Assembly (NCBI RefSeq): GCF_030272615.1
Contig: NC_081415.1
Coordinates: 192,990,695-193,054,694, forward strand
DNA length: 64,000 nt
Direction: 5' to 3'
From: Cryptomeria japonica
Lineage: Eukaryota; Streptophyta; Pinopsida; Cupressales; Cupressaceae
The notes beneath the pieces were generated by a model. It was not told the origin of the DNA and searched no databases. It saw nothing but the letters and a program-made list of their open reading frames with translations. Both the position numbers and the translations under genes were made by a program. Positions 22,665 through 33,700 of the stretch are shown piece by piece. How positions within the stretch are numbered: the first letter of the stretch is position 1; each line of letters opens with the position of its first letter.

Positions 22665-24996
22665 AAATCATCATGGTCCCACCAAAATAAATTCTTAAAA
22701 AGCAGGATGCAAGGTTTTAGCACCCTAATATTGGATCCAAACCTAATTTTTGGATTTGATATAGTGCAATGTGAAATAAGATATTTTGATTTTGAAATAT
22801 GATAGGACCCATCTTCTTGAGTTGGGATTTAAATTCAAGGCTAGAAATGATCCTAAAAATGTCTAAGGAAATGGAAACTAAATAAAGTTGTAAGGAAAGT
22901 TTGAAATTCAAATCACAATTAAGGGGTACAATTTATGATGCTACATACAACCCCCACTTTAGCATTCATATTATACTACATGAATATGCAAGCTAAAGTA
23001 CAAAAAGTAAACTTTAATGTAAATAATACTCATAAGGATGTCGAATGAACCCCATAGTGTAGCAATACCTACAATATAACATTAGAAATTGCATTATACA
23101 AAACCATCAAAGTCTCCTAGAGTACTTACTAAGAATGATGATATTTGAGGGTAGATATATGCCCCCTATTTTTGCTTTCTCTTTATGTAGGTAGAATAAG
23201 GTTAACATTTATACCAAATAGAATAGTAAAAAGAAGTGATAGCAAATTCTTTCAAATAGGGTCATTTATAAAAATAACACCATATTAAAGAGCATTTGGT
23301 AAGAATGAGAGCATTTAATCATGATTCTAATGCAATAAATGGCATGTAAATAAAGGTTGTCTAACTCAAGTTATGATGAAATGATTGAACTATGCTAAAT
23401 TAGAGAGAATTTATCTTTAAATATTGAATGTTTTTAACTCTTAAATTATTTATTTGTCTTATTCAATTTTGTCTTAATTTGTGGAGGGGTCCACACTAAG
23501 TTAAAATAAAGGATTCCATGTAATTAAAAGTATCATCCAACAAAGATAGAGATGTTGAGGTGACATGTCATATAAGGTGTCTAGACCCATGTGGTAGGCC
23601 ATACCAAATAAAAAAGTCTCAAGTTGAGATACACAATCAAGCTTAGCCACACCATGTTGATCTGTAAACTTATTTTGATATTGTGGACCGATATTATATT
23701 CATGTATATGGAAGTAACAATGTAAGGCCTCGATCTGGGTGTAACACGATTATTCCAAAGACATGAAACACATTATTCATCAAAATAGGTCTCTACTTCA
23801 ATTTTGCATACACCAAGCTCACCAATAGTTGGTGGAAAGAATACAAGATCATCATGTTTTGATATAAATTCCCATGTTTGAATCATAAGTATGATTCAAT
23901 TAAAAAATTAAATCATTACCAAAAAATTAGGCTCAAATGAATACTAATGACCTTTAATTTAACTTTTATTAATGGTCATTGTTACTATATGTACTGAAAA
24001 AAATACTAATATGATTACACTTGCAACATTGTATCCTTCTTTGAGCACAATCAACATGCAAAAAATACACACTTCGTACAAAGAAATAGGTTCAAATATG
24101 CATCCACATGTCACCATATTCATTGTTCCCTAAGACAAGTCTCCCAAACTAAAGATTAATGTATGTCCAATCATCCTTATCAAAAAATCCATTATTAGGT
24201 GTAGACATGCCAACCCCATCCTCATGTGCATAAATATATATAGTAGATCTTTCACTAGCAATATCATTTTCATCATTGGAGAAAAAAAAAGTTCACAAAC
24301 AATAAATAAAGTTCTTGTTCATTAAATTAATCATTTATGTCTATATAACTAGCACCATCATTATTGGAAATCATACATTAAGATAAAACTTAGACATATA
24401 CACTCCTCTTCATTAATATGGCTTCCATGAAGTGTTGAACCCAATATCTTAATCTCAATAGAGAACACCCCAAAATAATTAGTATTGTAATCCTCACTGA
24501 CATAAGAGGAACCCTCAACTTGGTTATTTGATATTACAAACTTTCACCATTTCTAACATTGGCATTTTCATTTGAGGAAACCATACCATCTACTTATTCT
24601 TGTGTTATTTCCTCAAGGAAATCAACCTATCCATAGGCCTATTGGAATTTTGAAGAATTTATTTCCTTAGGCACTAAACTCAAGTTAGACTCATAGGGCT
24701 CACAAAATAAATCAACAAATGTTTAATATCAAGCCTAAAGTCACTTAGGCTGCAAGTAAAGATGGCATCAAATTTGAGGCTAAAATGTAAAATTGGTGCT
24801 ACCAATTTTTGAACAAGAGTAGTATGGTAAATACCGCAAGTATTGTTCATTAAGTTTATAATAAGACTTTCCCAAAAATTGAAGTTGGGAAGGAAAATTT
24901 CCTAGCCAATTCCTTGCATTCATAGGCAAATACCTAATGAAGACCTCATTCACAAGTCCTCATTACAAAATGCAAGTCTTTCATGAAAGTAGAAAA
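22665..24996. other. Unclassified sequence between elements A and G
   Basis: No intact gene is present. The segment 22920-22990 (CAACCCCCACTTTAGCATTC) resembles 63210-63230 in segment F. The right third (about 24300-24960) has coding-like text on the minus strand, listed separately. Confidence 0.35.
24300..24960 (-). pseudogene. Decayed coding-like remnant, unknown retroelement protein
   Basis: On the minus strand a broken frame reads with protein-like composition: VFIRYLPMNARNWLGNFPSQ, then YKLNEQYLRYL, then FVDLFCEPYESNLSLVPKEI and MVSSNENANVRNGESL, with TAG/TAA stops where Gln codons are likely. I cannot name the family. A gag-type protein of an old retroelement interrupted by element G is the best guess. 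Confidence 0.3.
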
Positions 24997-25328
24997 TGTT
25001 GGAGAAAAGACTCCATTTCTAGGAACACAAACAACAACAAAACCTTCACAATAGAGAGATAAGTATTTCACCAAAAGATGAATGTATTTGAGATGCAAAA
25101 CAATGCACATGAGCCTTGCTTATAAAGAAAAAGGCTCGAGGTGAGAGAACACAATATAATGACATGTGTCTCAATCACATATGAGAATAGGTAAAGTCAA
25201 ACTACCCCAATACAAATATCAATTCAATTAGGAAATATTCAATAATGTTTTCTTAATAACTAAATAATTAATGCCTAAGTAAACTTAAGCGTACATTAAA
25301 ATAGGATAAATCACTATTTACTCCAACA
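24997..25328 (-). repeat. Element G 3' LTR
   Basis: It starts TGTTGGAGAAAAGACTCC and ends ATTTACTCCAACA. It aligns along its full length with 26334-26665. Confidence 0.9.
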
Positions 25329-25338
25329 ACCCCCCTTA
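25329..25338 (-). promoter_or_regulatory. Element G polypurine tract
   Basis: On the minus strand this reads TAAGGGGGGT, abutting the 3' LTR. Confidence 0.75.
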
Positions 25339-26319
25339 AGTGTAACTTATGGAGAAGATTAATATGCAATATGAGAAAGATGCAAGATGGGTCTCGGCTA
25401 CAAAACCATTTTAGGAACCCATGTACAATGAAAATGCACAAAATCTCTCACAAAGTGGAGAAAAGGAGAAAACCACATGGGATAAAACTCCTCTCCAAAG
25501 AAGAAAAACAAATAAGAAGCATGGATGGAAGACTCAATCACACCTCCTAGGGACTACATACATCATGTATATACAATCAAATATCCCCCCATATAAAGGA
25601 AAGAAAAGAGAGATGATATCCCCCCCATAATCAACAATGTCCTACAAAAATTGGGAGTTATTGAAGACAAAAAATAGTCCAATGCCTACAAATAAAATTT
25701 CTCCCTTGGGAAGAAGATAAACCAAGTAAAAATGTAGGAATGCTTCCCATTCTAGATAGGAATTAGGAAGTGTAATCCAAATGTATGAAGATGATGCCTC
25801 TTAAATATGCTCATGTGTTTCTAGGTCCTTGGATGAAGATGCCACAACCAATAAATTACATGTCCAATCACAATAGAAGGTGATAAACAAGGAACCAAGA
25901 GAAACTAATTTTAAACAAGCTCTAAAGACAAAGATGAAGTGACAACACTAGTGCCATTCCTAACATGAAATATGAGATATACCTTTGAAAACTGAATAGG
26001 AATCTCCAAGATCAAAGAATCCATCACATATGCATGATCAAATTAGACCATGAAATATGAAAAATCAAATGGAGGAGACTCATGAATGCCAATATCCAAA
26101 GACAAGGTAGGTGAATCTCTAACTATAATGAAACTATTGTAAAAGAGAAGAGAAATTCACTCAAGTATGTCTCACAAATTTGAAATGCGAGACTCCACAA
26201 ATAATGAACTAATGTCTAAAAAATAGGAATCCCAATTAGGAAGACAAATAGAATCTAAATTAAAAATCTGACCTCAACACTTTGATAAAAACTTTTCAAT
26301 GAAAGAAAACACTAAATAG

Positions 26320-26333
26320 AAGCTCTGATACCA
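26320..26333 (-). promoter_or_regulatory. Element G primer binding site (tRNA-iMet)
   Basis: On the minus strand this reads TGGTATCAGAGCTT, an uninterrupted match to the initiator-Met tRNA 3' end, with no spacer between it and the LTR. Confidence 0.9.
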
Positions 26334-26665
26334 TGTTGGAGAAAATACTCCATTCTCAGGATCACAAACAACAAAATAACCTTCACAATAGAGAAAAAAG
26401 TGCTTTAATAGAAGATGAATGTATTTGAGAGGCAAAACAATGTGCATGATCCTTGCTTACAAATAAAAAGGCTAGAGGTGATAGAACACAAGATAATGAC
26501 ATGTATCTTAATTGCGTATGAGAGTAGATAAATTCCAACTACCTCACTAAAAATATCAATACACTTAAGAAATATTAAATAATATTTTCCGAACAACTAA
26601 ATGATTAATGCCTATGTAAATTTAGGGATAGAGTGAAATAGGATAAACCACTATTTACTCCAATA
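26334..26665 (-). repeat. Element G 5' LTR
   Basis: It starts TGTTGGAGAAAATACTCC and ends ATTTACTCCAATA, with the terminal CA changed to TA. It is the partner of 24997-25328. Confidence 0.9.
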
Positions 26666-27642
26666 GAAAATTCTTTGATGTGTGCTTCATATGGATCACC
26701 ATGCTCACTAAATGAAAGCATTTAGCTATAGACTTATTTTGGTATAAATTTAAACTATGGGTGAGTAGAGACAAGTCTAACTACTTGTACACACTATAAA
26801 AGGGGATTGTGTGAAGCTTATCATTCTAAATATATAAGACAACCAATTGGGATTTGGGTTGCATCTTAGTCTTAGAATTACTACTTGTATTTTAATGTTT
26901 CATAGTTCTTACATGGATGCTTGAAAAATTTGGGATGAACTTAGGGAAAGGGTACATGACAATATTCATAGTAAGAACATGTTTTGTCATAACACTCTTA
27001 ATCATACTCATCATGAATCCATGCCCAATAAATTCTACTACATACACAAGGTAATATTAAATCACACTACCAAGCTAATTGCAATAGCTCATAGTTTGAC
27101 TTGGAATATTGAATTTGTCACCTCTCTCAAATAGGATGATTGTTGAAGAAAAAATAATCTCCAAGGTCATCATGGGTTGAACTGTTGTACTTGTGATCAA
27201 ATTGTGGCATGAATGAGCCAATTATTGAGAGTGGGTAAACTCTCCATCACTTTGCATTCATCTAAACCAAGGAGGGTGTACTTGAAGTTTTCTTAATAGG
27301 AAAATTAAATAGAAATAAAATAACAAGGATAAACAAATTAAAAACTATACCTAATAGATAATAAATCCCAAGATTTTTTATTAAATTTACAATACACCAA
27401 CCTCTCAAGACTTATAATTAATTTAATAGCAACATCCTCTTGGCATGCATCATAAGATAGCAATAATGTATATTTCCAGGAATAAATGCACTGAACTTTT
27501 CATACACACACGCAAGAGAAAAGCATACTAATATGAGCCTCTAATAGTTTATTAGTTTTAAGACTACATAAGATAAGACACATATTATATCAATGGATCA
27601 CAAGAGCATGAAGAAACTTGGCATATTGCCAAACTAGAAAAG
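26666..27642. other. Unclassified sequence between elements G and D
   Basis: No gene is recognised. A promoter-like TATAAAAG lies at 26795-26802 on the plus strand (ACACTATAAAAGGGG), possibly the core promoter of an old LTR, but no LTR partner was found. Confidence 0.3.
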
Positions 27643-28511
27643 TGTTGGCAATATATCTTATCATTAATGTCAACATGATGTATGACAATATATGTTTTCT
27701 TTATTGTGTTGTCATTGATGATATGGTGGTTAGTTGGATACATAATTGTTTTAATTATTGAGGTAGATGTGATGATATTATATATTGTTAAACATATGGA
27801 TATTGGTTAAACAGACTCTGAGATGTGTATGCCCAACTTCTTAGTGTTTGATACCTACACTCAGTATGATGTGTTGATGTAGACAATGATGCTAATAATG
27901 AGATTGATGGAAAATATAGCATGATGAGGATTATATGGTTTGAGATGAAGATTATTAATATGAGGATTAGATGCATGGAAATGAAATGAAGCTATTGATA
28001 TTATGTGTTGAGTGAGAAAATGATGGTTTTGGGACACTCTAGTCCTTGGAAGTTTGATGAAGTGAGTTGGTGCAGGAATATATATTTATGAAATTTTGGG
28101 AGAATGCTCCACATTTAATGATATGGTCTTGTGGACTTGAACTTAATTTGTATGCTTTGTAGACACGACACTCTTATATTTTCAAGTCCTTGGTGTTACA
28201 ATTGATGTCATTGGTGATTGTAGTTTGTTTGACAGTCTATAAGAATTGGTCTATATTTTTTGTTTTGATATTTTAGCTGTTGTGTCTTGGACGAAACATT
28301 CATAATATTTATTTTGTATCTTAGTTCAATATATAGATGTCGGTGTTGTCTACAAGAGGTGATAATGGTGTTCTATGCATGATTCGTTTCTCTGGCTCTT
28401 CAAAATGAAGTGTTTTATGTCAGTTATGTTGTGCCAGTATGTTCTTGATGTGGCAAAGAGAAATAAGTATTTGGGAATATCATTGGATGCTAAAGTAAAA
28501 TCCTTGCATGC
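27643..28511 (+). repeat. Element D 5' LTR, left part
   Basis: It starts TGTTGGCAATATATC. Its first ~410 bp align with 46549-46675 joined to 61835-62033. Element E interrupts it at 28511. Confidence 0.78.
28507..28511. repeat. Target site duplication of element E, left
   Basis: CATGC here and CATGC at 40966-40970 flank the E LTRs exactly. Confidence 0.92.
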
Positions 28512-31500
28512 TGTAGTACCCCTCCTCGATCAGCCTCTTTTGTATGTTTTGAGTTACTTCAGTGACTGTTCTGTGGAACATTTTTGTATTTTGATTCATA
28601 TATTATGCGATGTTATTTCATGCTTTATCTGGAGTTATGGTGTATGATTTTATGCAGTATCTCAGTGCTTATGATTAATGTTATTTAATGGATCATTATC
28701 ATGGGCTGACACTTTTCCCTTCTATTGTGATGCGTTATTTATATGGTGCGTGTTTGCAAGTGTATTGGGATGCGAGGGGATGATTTTCCTTCACTCACTC
28801 CGGTGAGACAGAGAACGTCACGATTCTCCTTCATCGGTGTGTATACCATGTCTATATGTATATTGTCTATATGCATGTGTGGATTGTTTGGTGCAGGACA
28901 TTGCAGGTACTAGTACCAAGTAGGTATGGGGTATTGACTTCCACCTGGTTTCATAGGTCTGAGCATGCCTTATACATCCGATGGGAGTGGAGGAGATAGT
29001 TGTTGTACCCTCACTTGACCGTAGTTACTTACACTCATATGAGTGTAGTCAGTCAGTTGTGTTTCTCTGTCTGGCTGTTATGCAAGTCATGGTGCCTTGG
29101 TTTGGTCATTTGAGAGTCGTCATTTGATCTTTCTTGGTTTTGCGTGTTTTCGTTTATTTAAATGGTTATTTAATTTAAATGGATGATGCTACCTAGTTGG
29201 TGTAATCATTTAATTATTATGCTCTGTGATTATTGATTTATTTAAATTATTGAATTGCTAGATTAAATGGTTAAATGGCTTAATTTATTGTGTAAAGTTG
29301 CATTGAAATTTTGGTGAAATAAATAAATTGCCTAGCCATTTAAAAAGGTTAAATGCTTATGTTGAAGCAAGTATTAATGGAAAAAGAAATAAATAAAAGC
29401 TTTCCATTTTATTTTTCCATTTGGCCTTTTTAATTTAATCATTGGAAAGAATTATTATTTTTGGGAAAGAAATAAATCTGATTGCCTTTTAGTTTTAAAA
29501 TATTTAAATTTGATTGGATGAAAAACTTTAACCTAGAAGCTTGGATTAAAAGATATTTTGGGCATTCATTTTGGGGATTCATGGCAGGAGAAGAAGAGAA
29601 TTTTTGGAGAGAAAATTTTAGAAAAACTTCCCGGAGGAGCTAGAAATTCGTCCTAGCTGCAAGTCTGGTTGTTCTTCATCTCTTTGCTTGCTAAATGCTT
29701 CAAGGTTGGAGGTTTCCTTCTTGGTTTGAATTTGTTTTGTAATTTTCAGTTTGCTTCATGTGCACGAAAATTTATACAATTTTCCTGTAGATGTTTGTGG
29801 AATAATTGAAATGCAAGAATTAGTGTTTATTACTGCTGGTTTTGTGAAATCTATATCATATGGTTGCATTCAAAAAAGAAATGGTTCATTTCTCTATTTG
29901 TTGTGTGTTTTGTTCTTGGAAATCAATTTCTTGCTTTACCTCTTCTTTTGAAAGAATGAACTTTAGATTGGGTTGGCTGGGTCCTTCCTTGTTTCTAAAT
30001 TGTCAAGATTTGGCTAGCTATTCTTTCTAGTGTGTTTATTTCACCATTTACCTTGCTGGTAAACTGTTCCTTGAAATTTTGGAAATTGGCACTGTATGTG
30101 TGTGCCCGTGAAATAATTCTAGAAATGGAATGTTCCTTGTGGCTATTGATTTTTGTGTCTTTTTGGTTTTAGAATGCTGGAGGCATGTTTATTGTGCCTC
30201 TCTTGTGGAATTTATCGCTCTCGTGATGGGATTGCCTCATCATGTGGGTCAGTAGTGTCTTCTACACGTAGGTAGCAGAACTACCGGTCGGCAGCACCGC
30301 TACGCAATAGCAGTGCTACCGGTCGGTAGGACTGCCACCGGTTGGTAGCAGCACTAACAATTTTTAGGATTACTATCGGTTGGTAGTAGCTGCTACCAAT
30401 GGTAGCGGGACTACCGGTCAGCAGCACCGCTACCGGTTAGTAGCAATGCTACCGATTAGCGGCGGTGGCACAACCGGTTGGTAGCAGTACTACCAGTTGG
30501 TAGCGACAACCACTGATCGGTAGGGCTGTTACCAGTGGTAACAACACTACCGGTAGGTAGTGTCTGTTGCCACGGTAGCAGCACAACGGCGGGCTGGTTT
30601 GACCCCCGCTTAGTGTTGAGCCCTCACAGGTCTCCAAACTAGTTTGTGTTAGGAACTTAAATTTTATTAATGGAATGTTTAAAATGGTATTGCATGATGT
30701 AATGTGATTTTCATGTGATTTCTATTATGTGGTTAATAAATTTATCAATGAAAATTAAGGCATGAATTAGAGATTCAAATGGGTAGATTTGGAATTTTGA
30801 TTTGGAAATTGATTAGATGTGACTGCTGGAAAGGAGTGTTTTATTTAATTTTTAGTCAATGATGTTGCAAGTGTTTATGATACTGATATTTTCAAAGATT
30901 GTCTGATTGCAGATTTGGTGTATTTAGCTGTCCTTGCAAGTGTTTATTGTGATATTTTGGTATGCGGTTCAGTCATCTTGTGGTGGTGTAATTGGTACCT
31001 TTGACCAAGTGATATATGTTGGCTCCATTGTCTTAGCCATGTAGTGTCTTTGCCTTATGGTTAGTCAAGAGTTAGTATGTCCTTGTTTGACCACTTGTTT
31101 CTGATAGTGGTGTTATGGTTGCCTGCTTTTTCATAGGGTCCTTGAGGAGTGACCTTGTCGATTTAGTGTCCTTTGAGAGAGTGGCTTTCGAGCAAGTTAC
31201 CCCTATGAAAGTCAGATAATAACTAGTAATCTAATGAATTGATTAGGTGGGTAGTATCATAACATTAATAAAGATAATTGTACCTCGTGCATAGGTGAGT
31301 GCTAGTACATGGCTCATAATGTTGCGAGAAGGCCTGGAAGGGCAAACCAACCACCTTGTCTTCATGAAAGGCTAGTAGGGTCTGCATGAGACTTAGTTGG
31401 AACTAGACGGTCGGGAGAGGTTACCAGGACAGTGAGCTAGGACCTATGGAGTTTGTACCAGGGTAACCATCTTAAGCTATGAGATGACACTCTCTCATTT

Positions 31501-32272
31501 GGTTCACTTGTGTTTTGTGATGTCAGTTCACTTGTGTTTGTGAAGTTGAGTCACCTGGATTCTTGTGGAGTCTTATTGTGCTATCATGGAGTCATATTGT
31601 TTTGTCGACCATGTCATGCTTATGCTTGTTTGAGGGTCCTCAGCTATCTCCTAGCACGATGGGGTGATTCCATTTGGGAATTACATGGTCGGGTGGTAGT
31701 GCCACTTCCCATTAGATGTTTGGATTTGTGCCTTCATGCGAGGATTGGTTTCGTAGGTGTTCCTATGGTTCGTGACTCATGCTTCATCTCATGTTTTGAA
31801 GGTTATTTGTATTTGTAGACCTATGTGGTCATTGTATCATTGTAACATTGATCTTATGTAACCTTGTAATTGGATGAGATCTATCCTTATATGTATATTG
31901 AGAAGCTATGTATTGGAAGAGCAATGCAATACTATGTCTGGATGCTTTTATCAGTTTCCTTGATGATGGTTAGTAAATGCTTATTGAAGTGGAAATTACG
32001 TTGTATCCTTTCAATCTTTCGATGATGAATCTTTATTTGCATTGGCTTCTTGTGATCATTGAGTTAATGATGCATATGTGGACATTTGGTTTTGTGGAAT
32101 TTATTCCTGAAGTTAATTCTTCATTGGTAACCCTTAAGGAATTCTGGTGTAAGTCTTCCGCTTGTGTTATCGTGCATCTTGTGTAAATGCACTTATGATG
32201 TTTATACTTGAAAAAAAAAATTGTTTCACCCTCGTTGTGGGTTTTCCTTCAGGGTTCCTAAGGGGCATTACA
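28512..32272 (+). repeat. Element E 5' LTR (3,761 bp)
   Basis: It starts TGTAGTACCCCTCC and ends AAGGGGCATTACA. It is alignable over its whole length with 37145-40965. It contains a GC-rich palindromic minisatellite (30270-30595). Open frames such as 31510-31818 recur in the other copy but show no domain and are LTR sequence. Confidence 0.92.
30270..30595. repeat. GC-rich palindromic minisatellite in the E 5' LTR
   Basis: About a dozen degenerate units built on GCTACCGGTCGGTAGC, spaced about 20-35 bp apart. The core is an inverted repeat (CTACCG GT CGGTAG), so each unit can fold back. The block stands out sharply from the AT-rich LTR and is rich in CG dinucleotides. Confidence 0.8.
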
Positions 32273-32274
32273 TT

Positions 32275-32288
32275 TGGTATTAGAGCCC
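32275..32288 (+). promoter_or_regulatory. Element E primer binding site (tRNA-iMet)
   Basis: TGGTATTAGAGCCC lies two bases after the LTR. It matches the initiator-Met tRNA end except for one C-to-T change. Confidence 0.85.
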
Positions 32289-32425
32289 ATGTTTCAACAT
32301 AGGGTACTCTAGGTTTGTAGTGAGCCCATTTGCCTTGACCTTTTTGTGTAGGTCTTGTGGTGTGACTTCCTTGTGTCTTTCTTTGGCTTTGATATGAGCC
32401 TTTTTCTCTTGTACAGTGTTAGGTC

Positions 32426-33700
32426 ATGGCTAGGAAAGCCAAGGGAGGTGACCATGTTGGTGGCCTCACCAAAGGCAGAGGAGGAGGAAGTGGTTGAGGT
32501 TTTGATCACCATAGTCCTTCGCCACCACCCACTCATGCGAGTGTGGATAGAGATTAGTTAGTTCATCAAGAGGAACCACCTTCAGTAGAGCAGATTCGCG
32601 AAAGGGAGGATTTGTGTCAGATGTTTCAGGAGGTGCTAGCTAGACTAGTCCCTAGACCCAAGGTAGATCAGCCCATCCATGGCCGGGTAGAGGAATCGCT
32701 TCAGTAGTTTCCACAGAGAGAGAGAGAGAGAGAGATCTCTTAGAAGGAGAGAGGTCCCAGTGGACCTAGATCCAGCTATCTTAGGGCACATGAGGGACTT
32801 AATGAGGTCCATTCCTCCCTTCTTTGATGGAAAAGGTACCGGTCTCAAGGCAGAGACCTGGCTTAACAGTTTAGACTGGTGTTTTTCTATGTATCCTTAC
32901 AGTAGAAACACCAAGGTGAGATGCGTGATCATGCATCTCGAGAGCTTCGCATCTATCTGGTGGAGATTAGAGGAGGAGAGGATCAGCGTGAGCATTAACA
33001 CCACATCTTGGGAGATCTTTTTGGAGAGGTTCAGGGCACGATTCCTCTCACCCCAATGGAGGCAGTTGCAAGTAGATGAGTTCTATGCTCTACGCCAGTT
33101 TGGATTATCAGTGGATTAGTTTGAGCACAAGTTCTATGAGCTCAAACAGTATGTTAGGATCAACAATGATGAGGCTATTCTTGTGCAACACTTCTTGAGG
33201 GGTCTTAATGACCACATTAGTGGAGGAGTGAGAGTTTTTGAGCTTGCCTCAGTGGAGATAGCCATGGCGAAAGCCAGGTTGGTAGAGAAGAACCTTAGCC
33301 ATGCTCATGGTAGCCATTCTAGAGTTCAGATTGGGAGTGATCCTTTCAGTGGATCTAGAGGTAGAGGGAATCAATCCCAGACTGTTGCACCTTTTAGGGA
33401 TCCTCAGAAACCTGCTAAGGGTGGGCAGCAGCAGCAGCCACCGAGACTGAAGTAGACTTAGGGCCAGCAGGGTGGCATCTCTCAGTCCCAAAAGAGCAAG
33501 AGATGGCCAAGGGGTAGGCAGACCTTTCTAGGGCATTCTTCTCAGGGAGCATCTCAAGCCCCTAGTGGGGAGAGCTTTCAGCAGTCTAGTGGACCGTCTG
33601 GAAGTAGGGGACCTGGCAACAGAGCTTGCTTTACTTGTGGTCCGTTTGGCCACAAGGCCACTCAATGTCCTCAATGTTCGCATTAGTCGGTTAGTCAGGG
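32426..33700 (+). pseudogene. Element E gag (capsid/nucleocapsid), decayed
   Basis: The likely start is ATG 32426 (MARKAKGGDHVGG). The first part is in one phase up to the (AG)10 run at 32715-32734. After it the protein continues in the phase shared by all of pol, so the microsatellite carries the only frameshift. The capsid domain follows: PPFFDGKG, AETWLNSLDWCF, WWRLEEERIS, FLERFRARFLSPQWRQLQVD, FEHKFYELKQYV, HFLRGLNDHI. This is the Retrotrans_gag pattern. A Gln/Ser/Gly-rich linker leads to one intact CCHC knuckle, CFTCGPFGHKATQC (about 33628). Stops are at 33117, 33453, 33459 and 33684, all TAG, plus three more before the frameshift. Confidence 0.88.
32715..32734 (+). repeat. (AG)10 microsatellite that shifts the E gag frame
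   Basis: There are ten AG units. The frame upstream (phase of 32426) and downstream (phase of 32760 and the whole of pol) differ, and nothing else in between separates them. Confidence 0.8.

Larger units (their letters stand above)
24997..26665 (-). mobile_element. Element G: 1.67 kb miniature LTR retrotransposon (TRIM-like)
   Basis: Two LTRs of 332 bp with TGTTGGAG...CTCCAACA ends (one end mutated to AATA) enclose only about 1.0 kb. The target duplication GAAAA (24992-24996 and 26666-26670) is perfect. On the minus strand the primer site lies directly against the LTR at 26334 and the polypurine tract against the one ending at 25328. No coding domain is seen inside. Structure and size match terminal-repeat retrotransposons in miniature, although the internal part is longer than usual. 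Confidence 0.88.

Noticed and set aside
30270-30595. A CRISPR-like array of short repeats
   Set aside because: Units are degenerate, unevenly spaced and self-palindromic, lie within an LTR, and have no unique spacers or cas genes. The DNA is plant.
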